Position numbers and translations under genes: made by a program | Notes under the pieces: generated by a model | Database searches by the model: none | What the model was told of the DNA's origin: nothing | What the model saw: the letters and a program-made list of their open reading frames with translations, nothing else | Origin: Methanolinea sp. UBA277 | GTDB taxonomy: Archaea; Halobacteriota; Methanomicrobia; Methanomicrobiales; Methanospirillaceae | Assembly: GCA_002499905.1 (NCBI GenBank) | Contig: DANP01000010.1 | Span: 21,514 to 85,513 of the forward strand | Reading direction: 5' to 3' | DNA length: 64,000 nt | In this document: positions 25,777-33,373 of the stretch, in pieces | Numbering within the stretch: position 1 is the stretch's first letter | Layout of the letters: each line of letters starts with the position of its first letter

Positions 25777-27108
25777 TCAGGTCCACTCCTTCTCGAGAAA
25801 TTCAGCGATATCTGCCGCATCCCGCGGGCCGACGAGCACCTTCCACCCGGTCTCATCCTCGACCCGCCCGGAGAGCGGTGCAGCATAGCCGGGGATGATG
25901 AGTTTCCGGTGATCGACCAGATCAGGAACCCCGAACTCCTTCAGGGCATCCCGGACCAGGGTCTCCGAAAGTTTCCCTGCGGCCACAGCCGTCAACACGG
26001 AGAGACCTTCCGTATCGACAATGAGCATGAACGAGTCCACCCCTGAAGATTCGAGGTATCCCTGGAGGGTGAAGTAGGTCAGGGAGAAGTTGACAGTGAG
26101 GAGGACCGGCGCGTCCGGTCCCGGGCTGCCGACCCGGTAGATGCCGGGGGTGATCTGAATGGGTTTCTGGGGATCGGTATAGATGTTCTGCCGAAGGACG
26201 AGGAACGCTTTCCGGGACTCTTCGGAAACCGCATCGGCCACCAGGATCGATCCGAACTTGAGCACCCCGCAGATGAGGGCGGCGTCCGGGAGCCGGGACG
26301 GGCGGGTGTCGATGAAGACCGGGTACCCGAGTGCCGGGCTCGTCCTGGTAATGGCATGCTGCCGGACGGCGACAGCCGAGTTCAGCATCTCATGGAGGGA
26401 GGGGGAGGTCAGGTCGAGGACGAGGTGGCTGGCCCCTTCTGCCGTGCAGAGCCCGGAGAGCTCGGCCAGTGTATCGAGGGTGGGTGCCCGGATGGCCAGG
26501 GGGCAGCCGTACTTGACGGCAAGGGCACACATCTCCCGGTACCGGTCCCGGGTCGCGACATGGATCAGCGGCCGGTAGTTGCCGCAGACCGCGAGTCCGG
26601 CTTCCTGGATGGCAGGGTCCTCTGCCATCAGGACTTCGGGGAGATCGGTGACTGCCTCGACGGCTTCGACCGCTTCGGCAAACGCCGCGGGAGAACCGCT
26701 CTCGGAGCGTATGGCGATGCCGTTCAGCCGCAGGTCAAGACCGATCCGCACCAGGATATGGTCGCGGACATCCGCGACGATCCCCTGGATGGTATCAGCA
26801 TCCATGCGGTCCGAGACAGCGGTCATGATGCCCGGTTCGTGGAAGAAGGTCTTCTCATGCCGGAACTGGACGATCTCCTCCCCGACGGCAAACGATCGCT
26901 CACCGACACCAACCTTGACTCGCTGGACCGGCGGGCGGGTGGAGGCTCCGAGGACCTCCTTTGCCTTCTCGTCCAGGTAGGGGCAGTCTTCGGGCTTCAC
27001 CTTACCGCTGGCGAGTTTCATGGCAAAGGTGAGGCAGGTCGGCTCTCCGCACTCCTTGCAGTTCTTCTTCGGGAGGAGCTTGTAGATATCGAGTGCTTTC
27101 AGCGCCAT
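25777..27108 (-). CDS. acsC: corrinoid iron-sulfur protein large subunit (bacterial type)
   Basis: The large subunit carries a 4Fe-4S cluster that reduces cobalt and a TIM-barrel/corrinoid part. It begins MALKALDIYKLLPKKNCKECG, with the cluster motif C-x2-C-x4-C and a further Cys in DCPYLDE. The rest aligns by eye with acetogen AcsC throughout (for example WRQNLYTDP-like LRQNIYTDPQKPI, NFSLTYFTLQGYLESSGVDSF). At 443 residues it has the acetogen length. The ATG at 27108 is used; the longer upstream frame overlaps acsD and is spurious. One nt separates it from acsD. Confidence 0.9.
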   Translation of the reverse strand: MALKALDIYKLLPKKNCKECGEPTCLTFAMKLASGKVKPEDCPYLDEKAKEVLGASTRPPVQRVKVGVGERSFAVGEEIVQFRHEKTFFHEPGIMTAVSDRMDADTIQGIVADVRDHILVRIGLDLRLNGIAIRSESGSPAAFAEAVEAVEAVTDLPEVLMAEDPAIQEAGLAVCGNYRPLIHVATRDRYREMCALAVKYGCPLAIRAPTLDTLAELSGLCTAEGASHLVLDLTSPSLHEMLNSAVAVRQHAITRTSPALGYPVFIDTRPSRLPDAALICGVLKFGSILVADAVSEESRKAFLVLRQNIYTDPQKPIQITPGIYRVGSPGPDAPVLLTVNFSLTYFTLQGYLESSGVDSFMLIVDTEGLSVLTAVAAGKLSETLVRDALKEFGVPDLVDHRKLIIPGYAAPLSGRVEDETGWKVLVGPRDAADIAEFLEKEWT

Positions 27109-27109
27109 C

Positions 27110-28078
27110 CTAGGCACCCCCTTTCCCTGCCGGTGCCGACCAGAGGCCATCGATTCCGGCTCGGAGCGGCTGGATTGCTGACGGGTGCCGGACGCAGACG
27201 ATCGAGGCACCTGCAATCGTTGCCGGGAGCATGGCATAGAGCTCCCAGGCAACCGAAATCCTGTCGCTCACGGATGGATCCGCCTCCCGGACCTCTTTGA
27301 CGGTGAGCGAGTCGATGGCCGAGCTGATCATCGGCATGGCCAGGTCATCATCCCCTTTCAGGGCGGCAAACCGGATCCGCTCCATAACCGAGTAGGAATA
27401 CTCGAATCCGTAGCCCAGGGCACCGGTATAGGGATCGATCACGATCCGGTCATGGGGGAGTCCGATCTCCCTGAGGAGGATGTTCAGCTGCTTGGCAAGG
27501 TTGATATCGATGGGTGACTGGGCGATGACCAGGTGGCCGTAGGCCATGGCAGAGGCGGCAATACTCCGGTACCTCCCGGCCTCGGCAGTCCCGATGAGGA
27601 AGCGCTCCCCCTCACCGGCCTCCCCAATCCTCCGGAAGACCTCGCTGTCGAGGTCGGAGTCATTGCTTCCTTCGATGATCAGGGGAAGTCCGGTTGCCTG
27701 GAGGACGTTCTCGACCGTGGTCGTGACCGATGCGAAATCGGAAAATCCCCGCTTCCGTGTACTCGTCAGGAAGAGGCGGATCAGGTCGGGGGTATACTCC
27801 TCTCCGGCCCATCGTGCCCACTCCGCAGGGTCGGATGCACGGTCCCCGAGAAAGCGGGTCACCGGGGCAGGCCAGAGGGATGGGTCATCGCAGAGCTCGT
27901 AGGCGATGAGGGGCCGGTGGCCGGTCGGCGGGGTCCCGATGAACGAAAGATCCCGTTCACCCCCGATGGTCACTGTTGCCGACCGGGTGCCGCCATCGGC
28001 TTTCATCGCCCCAAGAGTGACGGTCCCCACCTGGCCGGTCCAGTCTGAGAGGGTGGTTATGGTCATGGTCGTCCTCAC
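27110..28078 (-). CDS. acsD: corrinoid iron-sulfur protein small subunit (bacterial type)
   Basis: Partner of AcsC; together they hold the methyl-cobamide between the methyl donor and acetyl-CoA synthase. The N-terminal strand VTLGAMKADGGTRSATVTIGGE, then SPIDINLAKQLNILL and the late IDPYTGALGYGFEYSYSVMERIR, match acetogen AcsD. The 322-residue length also fits the bacterial form; methanogen CdhD is generally longer. A GTG at 28078 overlaps the acsB stop (GTGA); an ATG at 28066 with GAGG upstream is the alternative start. Confidence 0.9.
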   Translation of the reverse strand: MRTTMTITTLSDWTGQVGTVTLGAMKADGGTRSATVTIGGERDLSFIGTPPTGHRPLIAYELCDDPSLWPAPVTRFLGDRASDPAEWARWAGEEYTPDLIRLFLTSTRKRGFSDFASVTTTVENVLQATGLPLIIEGSNDSDLDSEVFRRIGEAGEGERFLIGTAEAGRYRSIAASAMAYGHLVIAQSPIDINLAKQLNILLREIGLPHDRIVIDPYTGALGYGFEYSYSVMERIRFAALKGDDDLAMPMISSAIDSLTVKEVREADPSVSDRISVAWELYAMLPATIAGASIVCVRHPSAIQPLRAGIDGLWSAPAGKGGA

Positions 28079-30105
28079 AGGAGCGGCTTCATGGCCAGCG
28101 CCGGGTGGTGTACCTGTGCCAGGAACGCAGTGAGATCCTCGATGGTCACCGCGATCTTCTCGTCGGCAATTTTATCGAACAAGCCGGAGAGCCCCCTCCC
28201 CTCGAGCTTCGGCACAAGGCGCCCCTGGAGCTCTTCCTTCAGCGCGGACGGCATCCAGACCAGCCGATTGATACCCCCCTCTGCCTGGAGAAACCGGTCG
28301 CTCAGGATGTACGTCTTGGAGATGCCGGCAAACCCCGGGGTCTGTGCTCCGCCACCGATGGTCCCGGCGAGGGTCGAGAAGCTCATGCCCGAGGGGGTGT
28401 CCCCCTTATACTCACGGTTGACCACCATGAATCCGTTCACCTCCGGGAGCATGACCGCGATGCATTCGAAACACCCGCAGCAGGTCATGGGATACTCCAT
28501 CACACTGTACAGGGAGCAGCGGTCAACCTCCCCGTGGGAGGCTTTCTTCACGAACCGGTTCACACCCTCGAACTCGCCCCGTTCGGCATCGATTACCCTC
28601 CCTTTCGCCACCGGCTGGTTCGCCCCGGAGGGGGAGATCTCGTAGGCGATCCTGCCGTCAAGCCAGGTGATAGCTCCGCAGAGCGCCGGCCGTTCGGGGG
28701 TGATGATGCAGACGTGGTTCGGGGCGAAGGTCTGGCAGAGGGTGCAGGAGTAGTAGGTATCGACATCGGTATCTTTCATGCCCCGGATCCGTTCGTCCCG
28801 CTCTTCGTAGACCTTCTCCGCCTCCTTCTTTGCTTCCAGTACTGCCGCCTCGACCGTGATCAGGGTGACCTGGACGGCATCGAGGAGATCCGGGAAATCC
28901 ATTCTGAACTTTGCCGCAATCAGCTTGCCGAGGTGCTCGATCCGCACCCCGTGGGAGACTGCTTCCTTCGAGATCCGCACCCAGATGATGTCCCGCTGGG
29001 CGACATGCCAGGTCCCCTCGCCATAGTTCACGAAGTTGTGGATCCGCCGTTCCAGCACCGGTTCGTACTCCTTCTTCATGGTCTTTCCCGCAACTTCGAC
29101 GATGATGCCGAGCGGAACCGCGGATCCTTCCTTCAGCTCTTCGATCTCGGGACCAATGACCCTGACTCTCCCGTCCTCCACCTCTTCTGCAGGGCGGCAG
29201 CGGAGGAGCTCGAACGCCGGGGAGCGTCCTCCGCCGAATTCGACGAACATCTCCTCCTTCCTGATGCTCTTGCCCTCAAAGGCAGGGGAACATGCCATGG
29301 GGATGGGAATTGCGGTGACGCTCACCTTGATCCCCTTGAGATCCATCCCCGTTCTGACCGCCTCAGGTGCGCTCACCCGGATCCATTCGCTGCCTTCGTA
29401 TTCTCCGGCAGAGAGGATCGGGATGCCGAGGAGGCGGAAGGCATCGAAAACCGCGGTCTCCTCCTCGTCGAGCCCCGGGAACACGATGGCGATCGCCTTT
29501 GCCCGTTCCCGTGCATAGGCGAGCAGCCGGTCCGCGTCACCGGGAGTCACCCCGCCGAACATCATCGCAACGCGGGCGATGATGTCGATGAAGTGGATGG
29601 CAGAGAACGGTCGCCCGCCGAGCGGTACCAGCCGCAGTTCCGCCCCGACCTTCACACCGGCACCGGTGAGGCTGTCCACAATCCCGCCGGAGAGGAAGGT
29701 GAGCATGTACTTCTCCTGGAGCTCCCTGCAGAGAGCCGCTGCAGCATCGGGTGACTGCGGGGTGCCTGCGACGACGACCAGGCCGAGGATGCTCCCGTCC
29801 ACAAGGGAGTACCCCAGTGTCCGGAGCACGGCGTCCGGGAGAAACCCGGTATAGGGGGGCGGGGCTTTCCCTCCGGTGGTCTCTGCGGCGGCCGTCAGGC
29901 ATTCACAGGCGACCAGCGGGTTCTCACCGGTGGCGTGGTACGCTGCCCGTGCCTCATCAGCCGTGTGGACCGCTTTCCCGGTGAGGGCGAAGGTGACCGG
30001 CAGGTGGTACGCAGTCTCCTCGTAGGAAAATGTTCCGGAGAGACCGTCCATTCTCATTTTTAATGACTTCTTTCCCGAAATTATGGCAGTTTCTACGTGA
30101 ATCAT
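28075..30105 (-). CDS. acsB: acetyl-CoA synthase, full-length bacterial-type
   Basis: ACS assembles or splits acetyl-CoA at a Ni-Ni-4Fe4S A-cluster. Counting from the upstream ATG at 30123, the cluster cysteines are Cys460, 463, 472, 482 and the CGC pair Cys549/551, with exactly the spacing of the Moorella enzyme (506, 509, 518, 528, 595, 597). The protein keeps an N-terminal domain (residues 1-300; PPPYTGF, MMFGGVTPG) that the usual 460-residue methanogen CdhC lacks, although it is about 45 residues shorter than Moorella AcsB at its start. ATG 30105 is preferred because AGGTG lies 8 nt before it; 30123 remains possible. It is the first gene of the operon. No CODH gene is adjacent. Confidence 0.92.
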   Translation of the reverse strand: MIHVETAIISGKKSLKMRMDGLSGTFSYEETAYHLPVTFALTGKAVHTADEARAAYHATGENPLVACECLTAAAETTGGKAPPPYTGFLPDAVLRTLGYSLVDGSILGLVVVAGTPQSPDAAAALCRELQEKYMLTFLSGGIVDSLTGAGVKVGAELRLVPLGGRPFSAIHFIDIIARVAMMFGGVTPGDADRLLAYARERAKAIAIVFPGLDEEETAVFDAFRLLGIPILSAGEYEGSEWIRVSAPEAVRTGMDLKGIKVSVTAIPIPMACSPAFEGKSIRKEEMFVEFGGGRSPAFELLRCRPAEEVEDGRVRVIGPEIEELKEGSAVPLGIIVEVAGKTMKKEYEPVLERRIHNFVNYGEGTWHVAQRDIIWVRISKEAVSHGVRIEHLGKLIAAKFRMDFPDLLDAVQVTLITVEAAVLEAKKEAEKVYEERDERIRGMKDTDVDTYYSCTLCQTFAPNHVCIITPERPALCGAITWLDGRIAYEISPSGANQPVAKGRVIDAERGEFEGVNRFVKKASHGEVDRCSLYSVMEYPMTCCGCFECIAVMLPEVNGFMVVNREYKGDTPSGMSFSTLAGTIGGGAQTPGFAGISKTYILSDRFLQAEGGINRLVWMPSALKEELQGRLVPKLEGRGLSGLFDKIADEKIAVTIEDLTAFLAQVHHPALAMKPLL

Positions 30106-30123
30106 CAAAGGGACACCTGTCAT

Positions 30124-30277
30124 TCATTGTATCTGCGCCTGCCGGTATATGAGTTTGGATCGTCCGGATGACCCGCTCCGGAATATCGGGTTCATCGCCT
30201 GGTACCCCGCCGAATCCGGGCGTTTGATACCCTTAAATAGGTCGTCCGGCTATTCTCATACAGGGAGAGACCCCCGT
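30124..30277. promoter_or_regulatory. divergent promoter region between acs operon and redox cluster
   Basis: Two TATA-like elements face apart. CTTAAATAG near 30233-30241 would serve the glutaredoxin-like gene. CATATA near 30147-30152 (read on the minus strand as TATATG) could serve acsB. No operator repeat is evident. Confidence 0.4.
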
Positions 30278-30556
30278 ATGAAGATGGAGCATGTCTTGGG
30301 TACCAGGAAAGGAACCGTCGTCCTGTATGCGCTCAGCACCTGTGGATGGTGTGCAAAAACCAAAGCCCTCCTGAAGGAGATCGGGGTGGACCACTCGTAT
30401 GTCTATGTCGATCTCCTCCCGCAGGAGGAACTTGAGGAAGCCCTTCAGGAGGTCGAACGGTTCAACCCCCATGGCTCGTTCCCGACCCTGGTCATTGATC
30501 ATAAAAAGGTCATTATCGGCTTCCGGGAGCAGGAGATCAGGGAGGCACTGGGATGA
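30278..30556 (+). CDS. glutaredoxin-like protein
   Basis: A 92-residue thioredoxin-fold protein with the active-site motif STCGWC (Cys22, Cys25) and the cis-proline segment GSFPTLVID. It probably exchanges dithiols with the ferredoxin-dependent reductase encoded by the next gene, with which it shares a 4-nt overlap. The ATG at 30278 follows a GGGAGAG Shine-Dalgarno sequence. The longer frame from 30149 runs through the promoter region and is rejected. Confidence 0.85.
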   Translation: MKMEHVLGTRKGTVVLYALSTCGWCAKTKALLKEIGVDHSYVYVDLLPQEELEEALQEVERFNPHGSFPTLVIDHKKVIIGFREQEIREALG

Positions 30557-31062
30557 CCGTTCCCGAAATCACGGATGCGGAGATCGATGCCCGGTACCGG
30601 ATCCTGGACCGCGACGCAGAGGAAGGCGGATACCATCTCAATCCTGATGTGGCATTCACCCGGAACCTGGTCCGGGGACTGCTGGTCAACGAGCGGCGGT
30701 ACGGTTATATGGCCTGCCCCTGCCGTATCGCTACAGGGAAGAGGGAGGAGGATCTCGATATCATCTGCCCCTGTGATTACCGCGATCCCGACCTGAACGA
30801 GTATGGTGCGTGCTACTGCGCTCTCTATGTCAGCGGCGACGTTCTTGCACAGAAAGCTCCTGTCCGATCCATTCCGGAAAGGCGGCCGACCCGGGCCGAG
30901 AGGAAGGCAGCACGCAGGAAACAAGCCACGGGCGGGCTGGTGCAAACCGCGTATCCCGTCTGGAGATGCCGGGTCTGCGGATACCTGTGTGCCATGAACA
31001 ATCCTCCGCTGGTCTGCCCGATCTGCAAGGCAAAGCAGGATCGGTTCGAGCGGTTCCTCTGA
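30553..31062 (+). CDS. ferredoxin:thioredoxin reductase catalytic subunit fused to rubredoxin
   Basis: A 169-residue two-domain protein. The first part has the FTR catalytic pattern: CPC (55, 57), CPC (72, 74) and CYC (87, 89), which hold a 4Fe-4S cluster next to a redox disulfide. A basic linker (108-125) leads to a rubredoxin domain, WRCRVCG...CPIC (Cys139, 142, 155, 158). It should pass electrons from reduced ferredoxin, one at a time, to a thioredoxin-fold partner, most simply the upstream glutaredoxin-like protein. Similar fusions are known in methanogens. Confidence 0.88.
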   Translation: MTVPEITDAEIDARYRILDRDAEEGGYHLNPDVAFTRNLVRGLLVNERRYGYMACPCRIATGKREEDLDIICPCDYRDPDLNEYGACYCALYVSGDVLAQKAPVRSIPERRPTRAERKAARRKQATGGLVQTAYPVWRCRVCGYLCAMNNPPLVCPICKAKQDRFERFL

Positions 31063-31138
31063 TTAAGGACGGGTCAACACGGCAGTCCCGGATGCTCGCA
31101 TCTTAATGATAAAATAGCCTCTTTTCCTAACTAGTACT

Positions 31139-31486
31139 ATGGACTATCCGATACGGGTCGAGGTCATCGGTCTGAAGGACATCGCATGCTCCCCGTTCCC
31201 CTGCGACAATACCCGGAGCTGCGGTCTGTATGACTGCTATCCTTCGGGAAAGCTGGTTGTTGCCTTTGATGCCCTGGCAAGCGAGATCAAAGCCGAGTAT
31301 GCGGAACGGGTGGAGCTGACACTCACCCTGATCGATGACGGCGTCCCTCCCTATATTGAAAAGATCATCGAGGAACACTTCCCTCCGCTTCCCATAATTC
31401 TGGTGAACGGAGAGTATGTCCCGATGGGGAGGATATCGCTCCCGCTGCTCCAGAAGGAGCTTGAGCGGGTTATCTCCCGGGGTTAG
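31139..31486 (+). CDS. thioredoxin-fold-like small protein
   Basis: A 115-residue protein with four cysteines near the N-terminus (CSPFPC and SCGLYDC) and a thioredoxin-like second half, where PPLPIILVNGEYVPMGRIS resembles the cis-proline loop and last strand-helix. It is downstream of two thiol-redox genes, which supports a redox or metal-binding role. No named family is certain. Its stop overlaps the convergent carbonic anhydrase gene by 4 nt. Confidence 0.6.
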   Translation: MDYPIRVEVIGLKDIACSPFPCDNTRSCGLYDCYPSGKLVVAFDALASEIKAEYAERVELTLTLIDDGVPPYIEKIIEEHFPPLPIILVNGEYVPMGRISLPLLQKELERVISRG

Positions 31487-32064
31487 TCCACTTTGGACAG
31501 GACCCCGGTTGCCAGATCATAGTAGAGCCCGTGAATCTGGATTTTCCCGGCCTCGAGCGCACTCTTCACGATCGGGTAGGTCTTCAGGTGTTCGATCTGG
31601 AGCCTGATGTTCTCGGTCTCGATCTGGTGTGACCGCTCCCGCTTCTCTTCCGGTGTCTGCGGCGGTTTTATCCGGGCGTCAACCTTGTCTTTTACCTCCC
31701 GGGCATTATTCAGCCAGAGGGGAATATAGGCATCGGTGCTCTCTTTGTCGAGGGCCTTCATGGCACCGCAGTCGGAGTGACCGCAGACCACGATATCCGT
31801 GACTTTCAGGTGTGCTACCGCGTACTCGAGGACCGTGGCAAAGTTCCAGTCATGGATCGGGATGATATTGCCGATGTTGCGCTGGACAAAGATCTCCCCC
31901 GGCGGCTGGCTGGTGATTCGTTCCGGCGGAACCCGGGAATCGGAACAGCCGACCCAGAGCACTTTCGGGTTCTGGCCGAGCACCAGGTTCTGATACAGCT
32001 CAATATTCTTGTCGAAGTCGGTCTCCCGGAATTTCATATTTCCAAGGATCAGGTGTTCAATCAT
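31483..32064 (-). CDS. beta-class carbonic anhydrase
   Basis: Interconverts CO2 and bicarbonate. The 193-residue protein has the beta-class zinc and catalytic set GCSDSR (Cys40, Asp42, Arg44) and CGHSDCG (His96, Cys99), plus QRNIGNIIP. In methanogens this enzyme helps supply CO2 or bicarbonate. ATG 32064 has GGGA 9 nt upstream; ATG 32073 is 3 codons earlier. It is convergent with the redox cluster and divergent from the DUF1624 gene. Confidence 0.92.
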   Translation of the reverse strand: MIEHLILGNMKFRETDFDKNIELYQNLVLGQNPKVLWVGCSDSRVPPERITSQPPGEIFVQRNIGNIIPIHDWNFATVLEYAVAHLKVTDIVVCGHSDCGAMKALDKESTDAYIPLWLNNAREVKDKVDARIKPPQTPEEKRERSHQIETENIRLQIEHLKTYPIVKSALEAGKIQIHGLYYDLATGVLSKVD

Positions 32065-32230
32065 GATGCACATTCCCGTCTTTTGTATCCGGCACCGACC
32101 TGCAGCCGACTGCCGTACGAGTATGTGTCTCCCTGGATCAGTTAAAGATTGATATTTTCGTCTGCCGGTGAACAGGACGATCACCCTTATCACGATACAT
32201 GCAGATTGTTCAGGCTGGCAGACTCATCCC

Positions 32231-32995
32231 ATGAAGATATCCCACGTACCGACCCGTTTTCCGGAAATAGACCTTGCGAGAGGGGTGGCCGTAATCATGA
32301 TGGTGGTGTTCCATACCGCCTTTGACCTCCGGTTCCTGGGAATTGCCCCCGTCAATGTCTCCACCGGGTTTTTCAGGCTCCTTGCCCTCTCGACGGCCGG
32401 TCTCTTTCTCTTCCTCGTTGGTCTCTCTCTCTCCATCAGTGCGGCACATGCGTCAGCCCGGCTGACCCCGCGGCAGTTCGTGGAGAAGTACCTCCTCCGG
32501 GGAGCGTTCATTTTCGCGCTCGGCCTCGGAATCACCGTGGTCACCTGGATCGTCATACCCGGGACATTCATCAGGTTCGGCATTCTCCACCTGATCGGGC
32601 TGGCAGTGATGGCAAGTCCGCTGTATTCCCGGTATTCCTGGCAGAACCTCCTCCTTGGCGCGGTCTTCATCGCCCTTGGCCCGGTGGTCGCCGGGATCAG
32701 GGGGAGCCTGTGGCTGCTCTGGTTCGGCATCCATCCCCCGGCATTCGCCAGTGTCGATTATACGCCAATATTCCCCTGGATGGGCGTGGTGCTGATCGGT
32801 GTTTTCGTGGGCTCCGTGATCTACCCGCTCGGAAACAGGAGGCCGGGTTTCTCCACATTCTCGTTCGCCCCGCTCGAATTCCTCGGGAGGCACTCCCTCA
32901 CGATCTACCTGGTCCACCAGCCGGTCATCATCGGGGTGCTCCTTCTCCTCTTCTCCGGGAGTATCGTTATGCCGTTCACCGTGCCGGGTGGTTAG
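32231..32995 (+). CDS. DUF1624 membrane protein (HGSNAT-like acyltransferase family)
   Basis: A 254-residue protein with seven or more hydrophobic helices. RFPEIDLARGVAVIMMVVFHTAFDL at the N-terminus is the DUF1624/heparan-alpha-glucosaminide acetyltransferase-like signature, with a conserved histidine. LGRHSLTIYLVHQPVIIG near the C-terminus resembles other membrane acyltransferases. It may acetylate a surface glycan; the substrate is unknown. Confidence 0.75.
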   Translation: MKISHVPTRFPEIDLARGVAVIMMVVFHTAFDLRFLGIAPVNVSTGFFRLLALSTAGLFLFLVGLSLSISAAHASARLTPRQFVEKYLLRGAFIFALGLGITVVTWIVIPGTFIRFGILHLIGLAVMASPLYSRYSWQNLLLGAVFIALGPVVAGIRGSLWLLWFGIHPPAFASVDYTPIFPWMGVVLIGVFVGSVIYPLGNRRPGFSTFSFAPLEFLGRHSLTIYLVHQPVIIGVLLLLFSGSIVMPFTVPGG

Positions 32996-33373
32996 ACAGA
33001 GGGGAGGGTCAGGAACAATCTCCTTATGGACCGTAAATCTGTCACATACGTTCCTGATATTTCCGCCTCTGCCGGAATGAAGACGCGATGCGCTTTTAGT
33101 ATCCTCTCCGTGTTACAGATCCGGATAGTACTGGCGGCCATGGCTGGTATATCCGCACATGAAAACCAGACGCTCCTTGGGGCTCCGCGCCGCCGCTGTG
33201 ACATCCCCCCGGTGGGATGCCTGCCCGGGCCAGGATACGGAAACCGATGAAGAAATGATTCCGTCCACATCCTTGCACGGGAGGGAAATCCCCGTCGGAT
33301 GCTCAGTTGACAACACCCTGCGCTGTTGGAATACATATTTTTATTCAGGGTGTCTCTGACGGAGAGAAGAAAT
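32996..33373. other. 378-bp intergenic region with one inverted repeat
   Basis: No ORF with a convincing start, Shine-Dalgarno sequence and family match was seen on either strand; the short frames overlap each other on both strands. An 8-bp inverted repeat lies near the adenine deaminase stop (see the repeat entry). The remainder is GC-rich and may be a decayed gene, but I cannot identify it. Confidence 0.4.
33313..33353 (-). repeat. inverted repeat downstream of adenine deaminase
   Basis: ACACCCTG (33313-33320) and CAGGGTGT (33346-33353) are perfect complements with a 25-nt AT-rich loop, 20 nt beyond the ade stop codon. It could be an mRNA 3' hairpin or a terminator; no U tract follows. Confidence 0.35.

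Noticed and set aside
25777..27252. N-terminal extension of acsC to 27252
   Set aside because: The added residues overlap acsD and are low-complexity Ser/Arg/Gln; the true start at 27108 matches the family.
28105..29754. 549-residue plus-strand ORF inside acsB
   Set aside because: Antisense shadow of acsB, whose A-cluster motifs establish the real strand.
33026..33359. Short ORFs on both strands between DUF1624 and ade
   Set aside because: They overlap one another on both strands, lack Shine-Dalgarno sequences and match no family.
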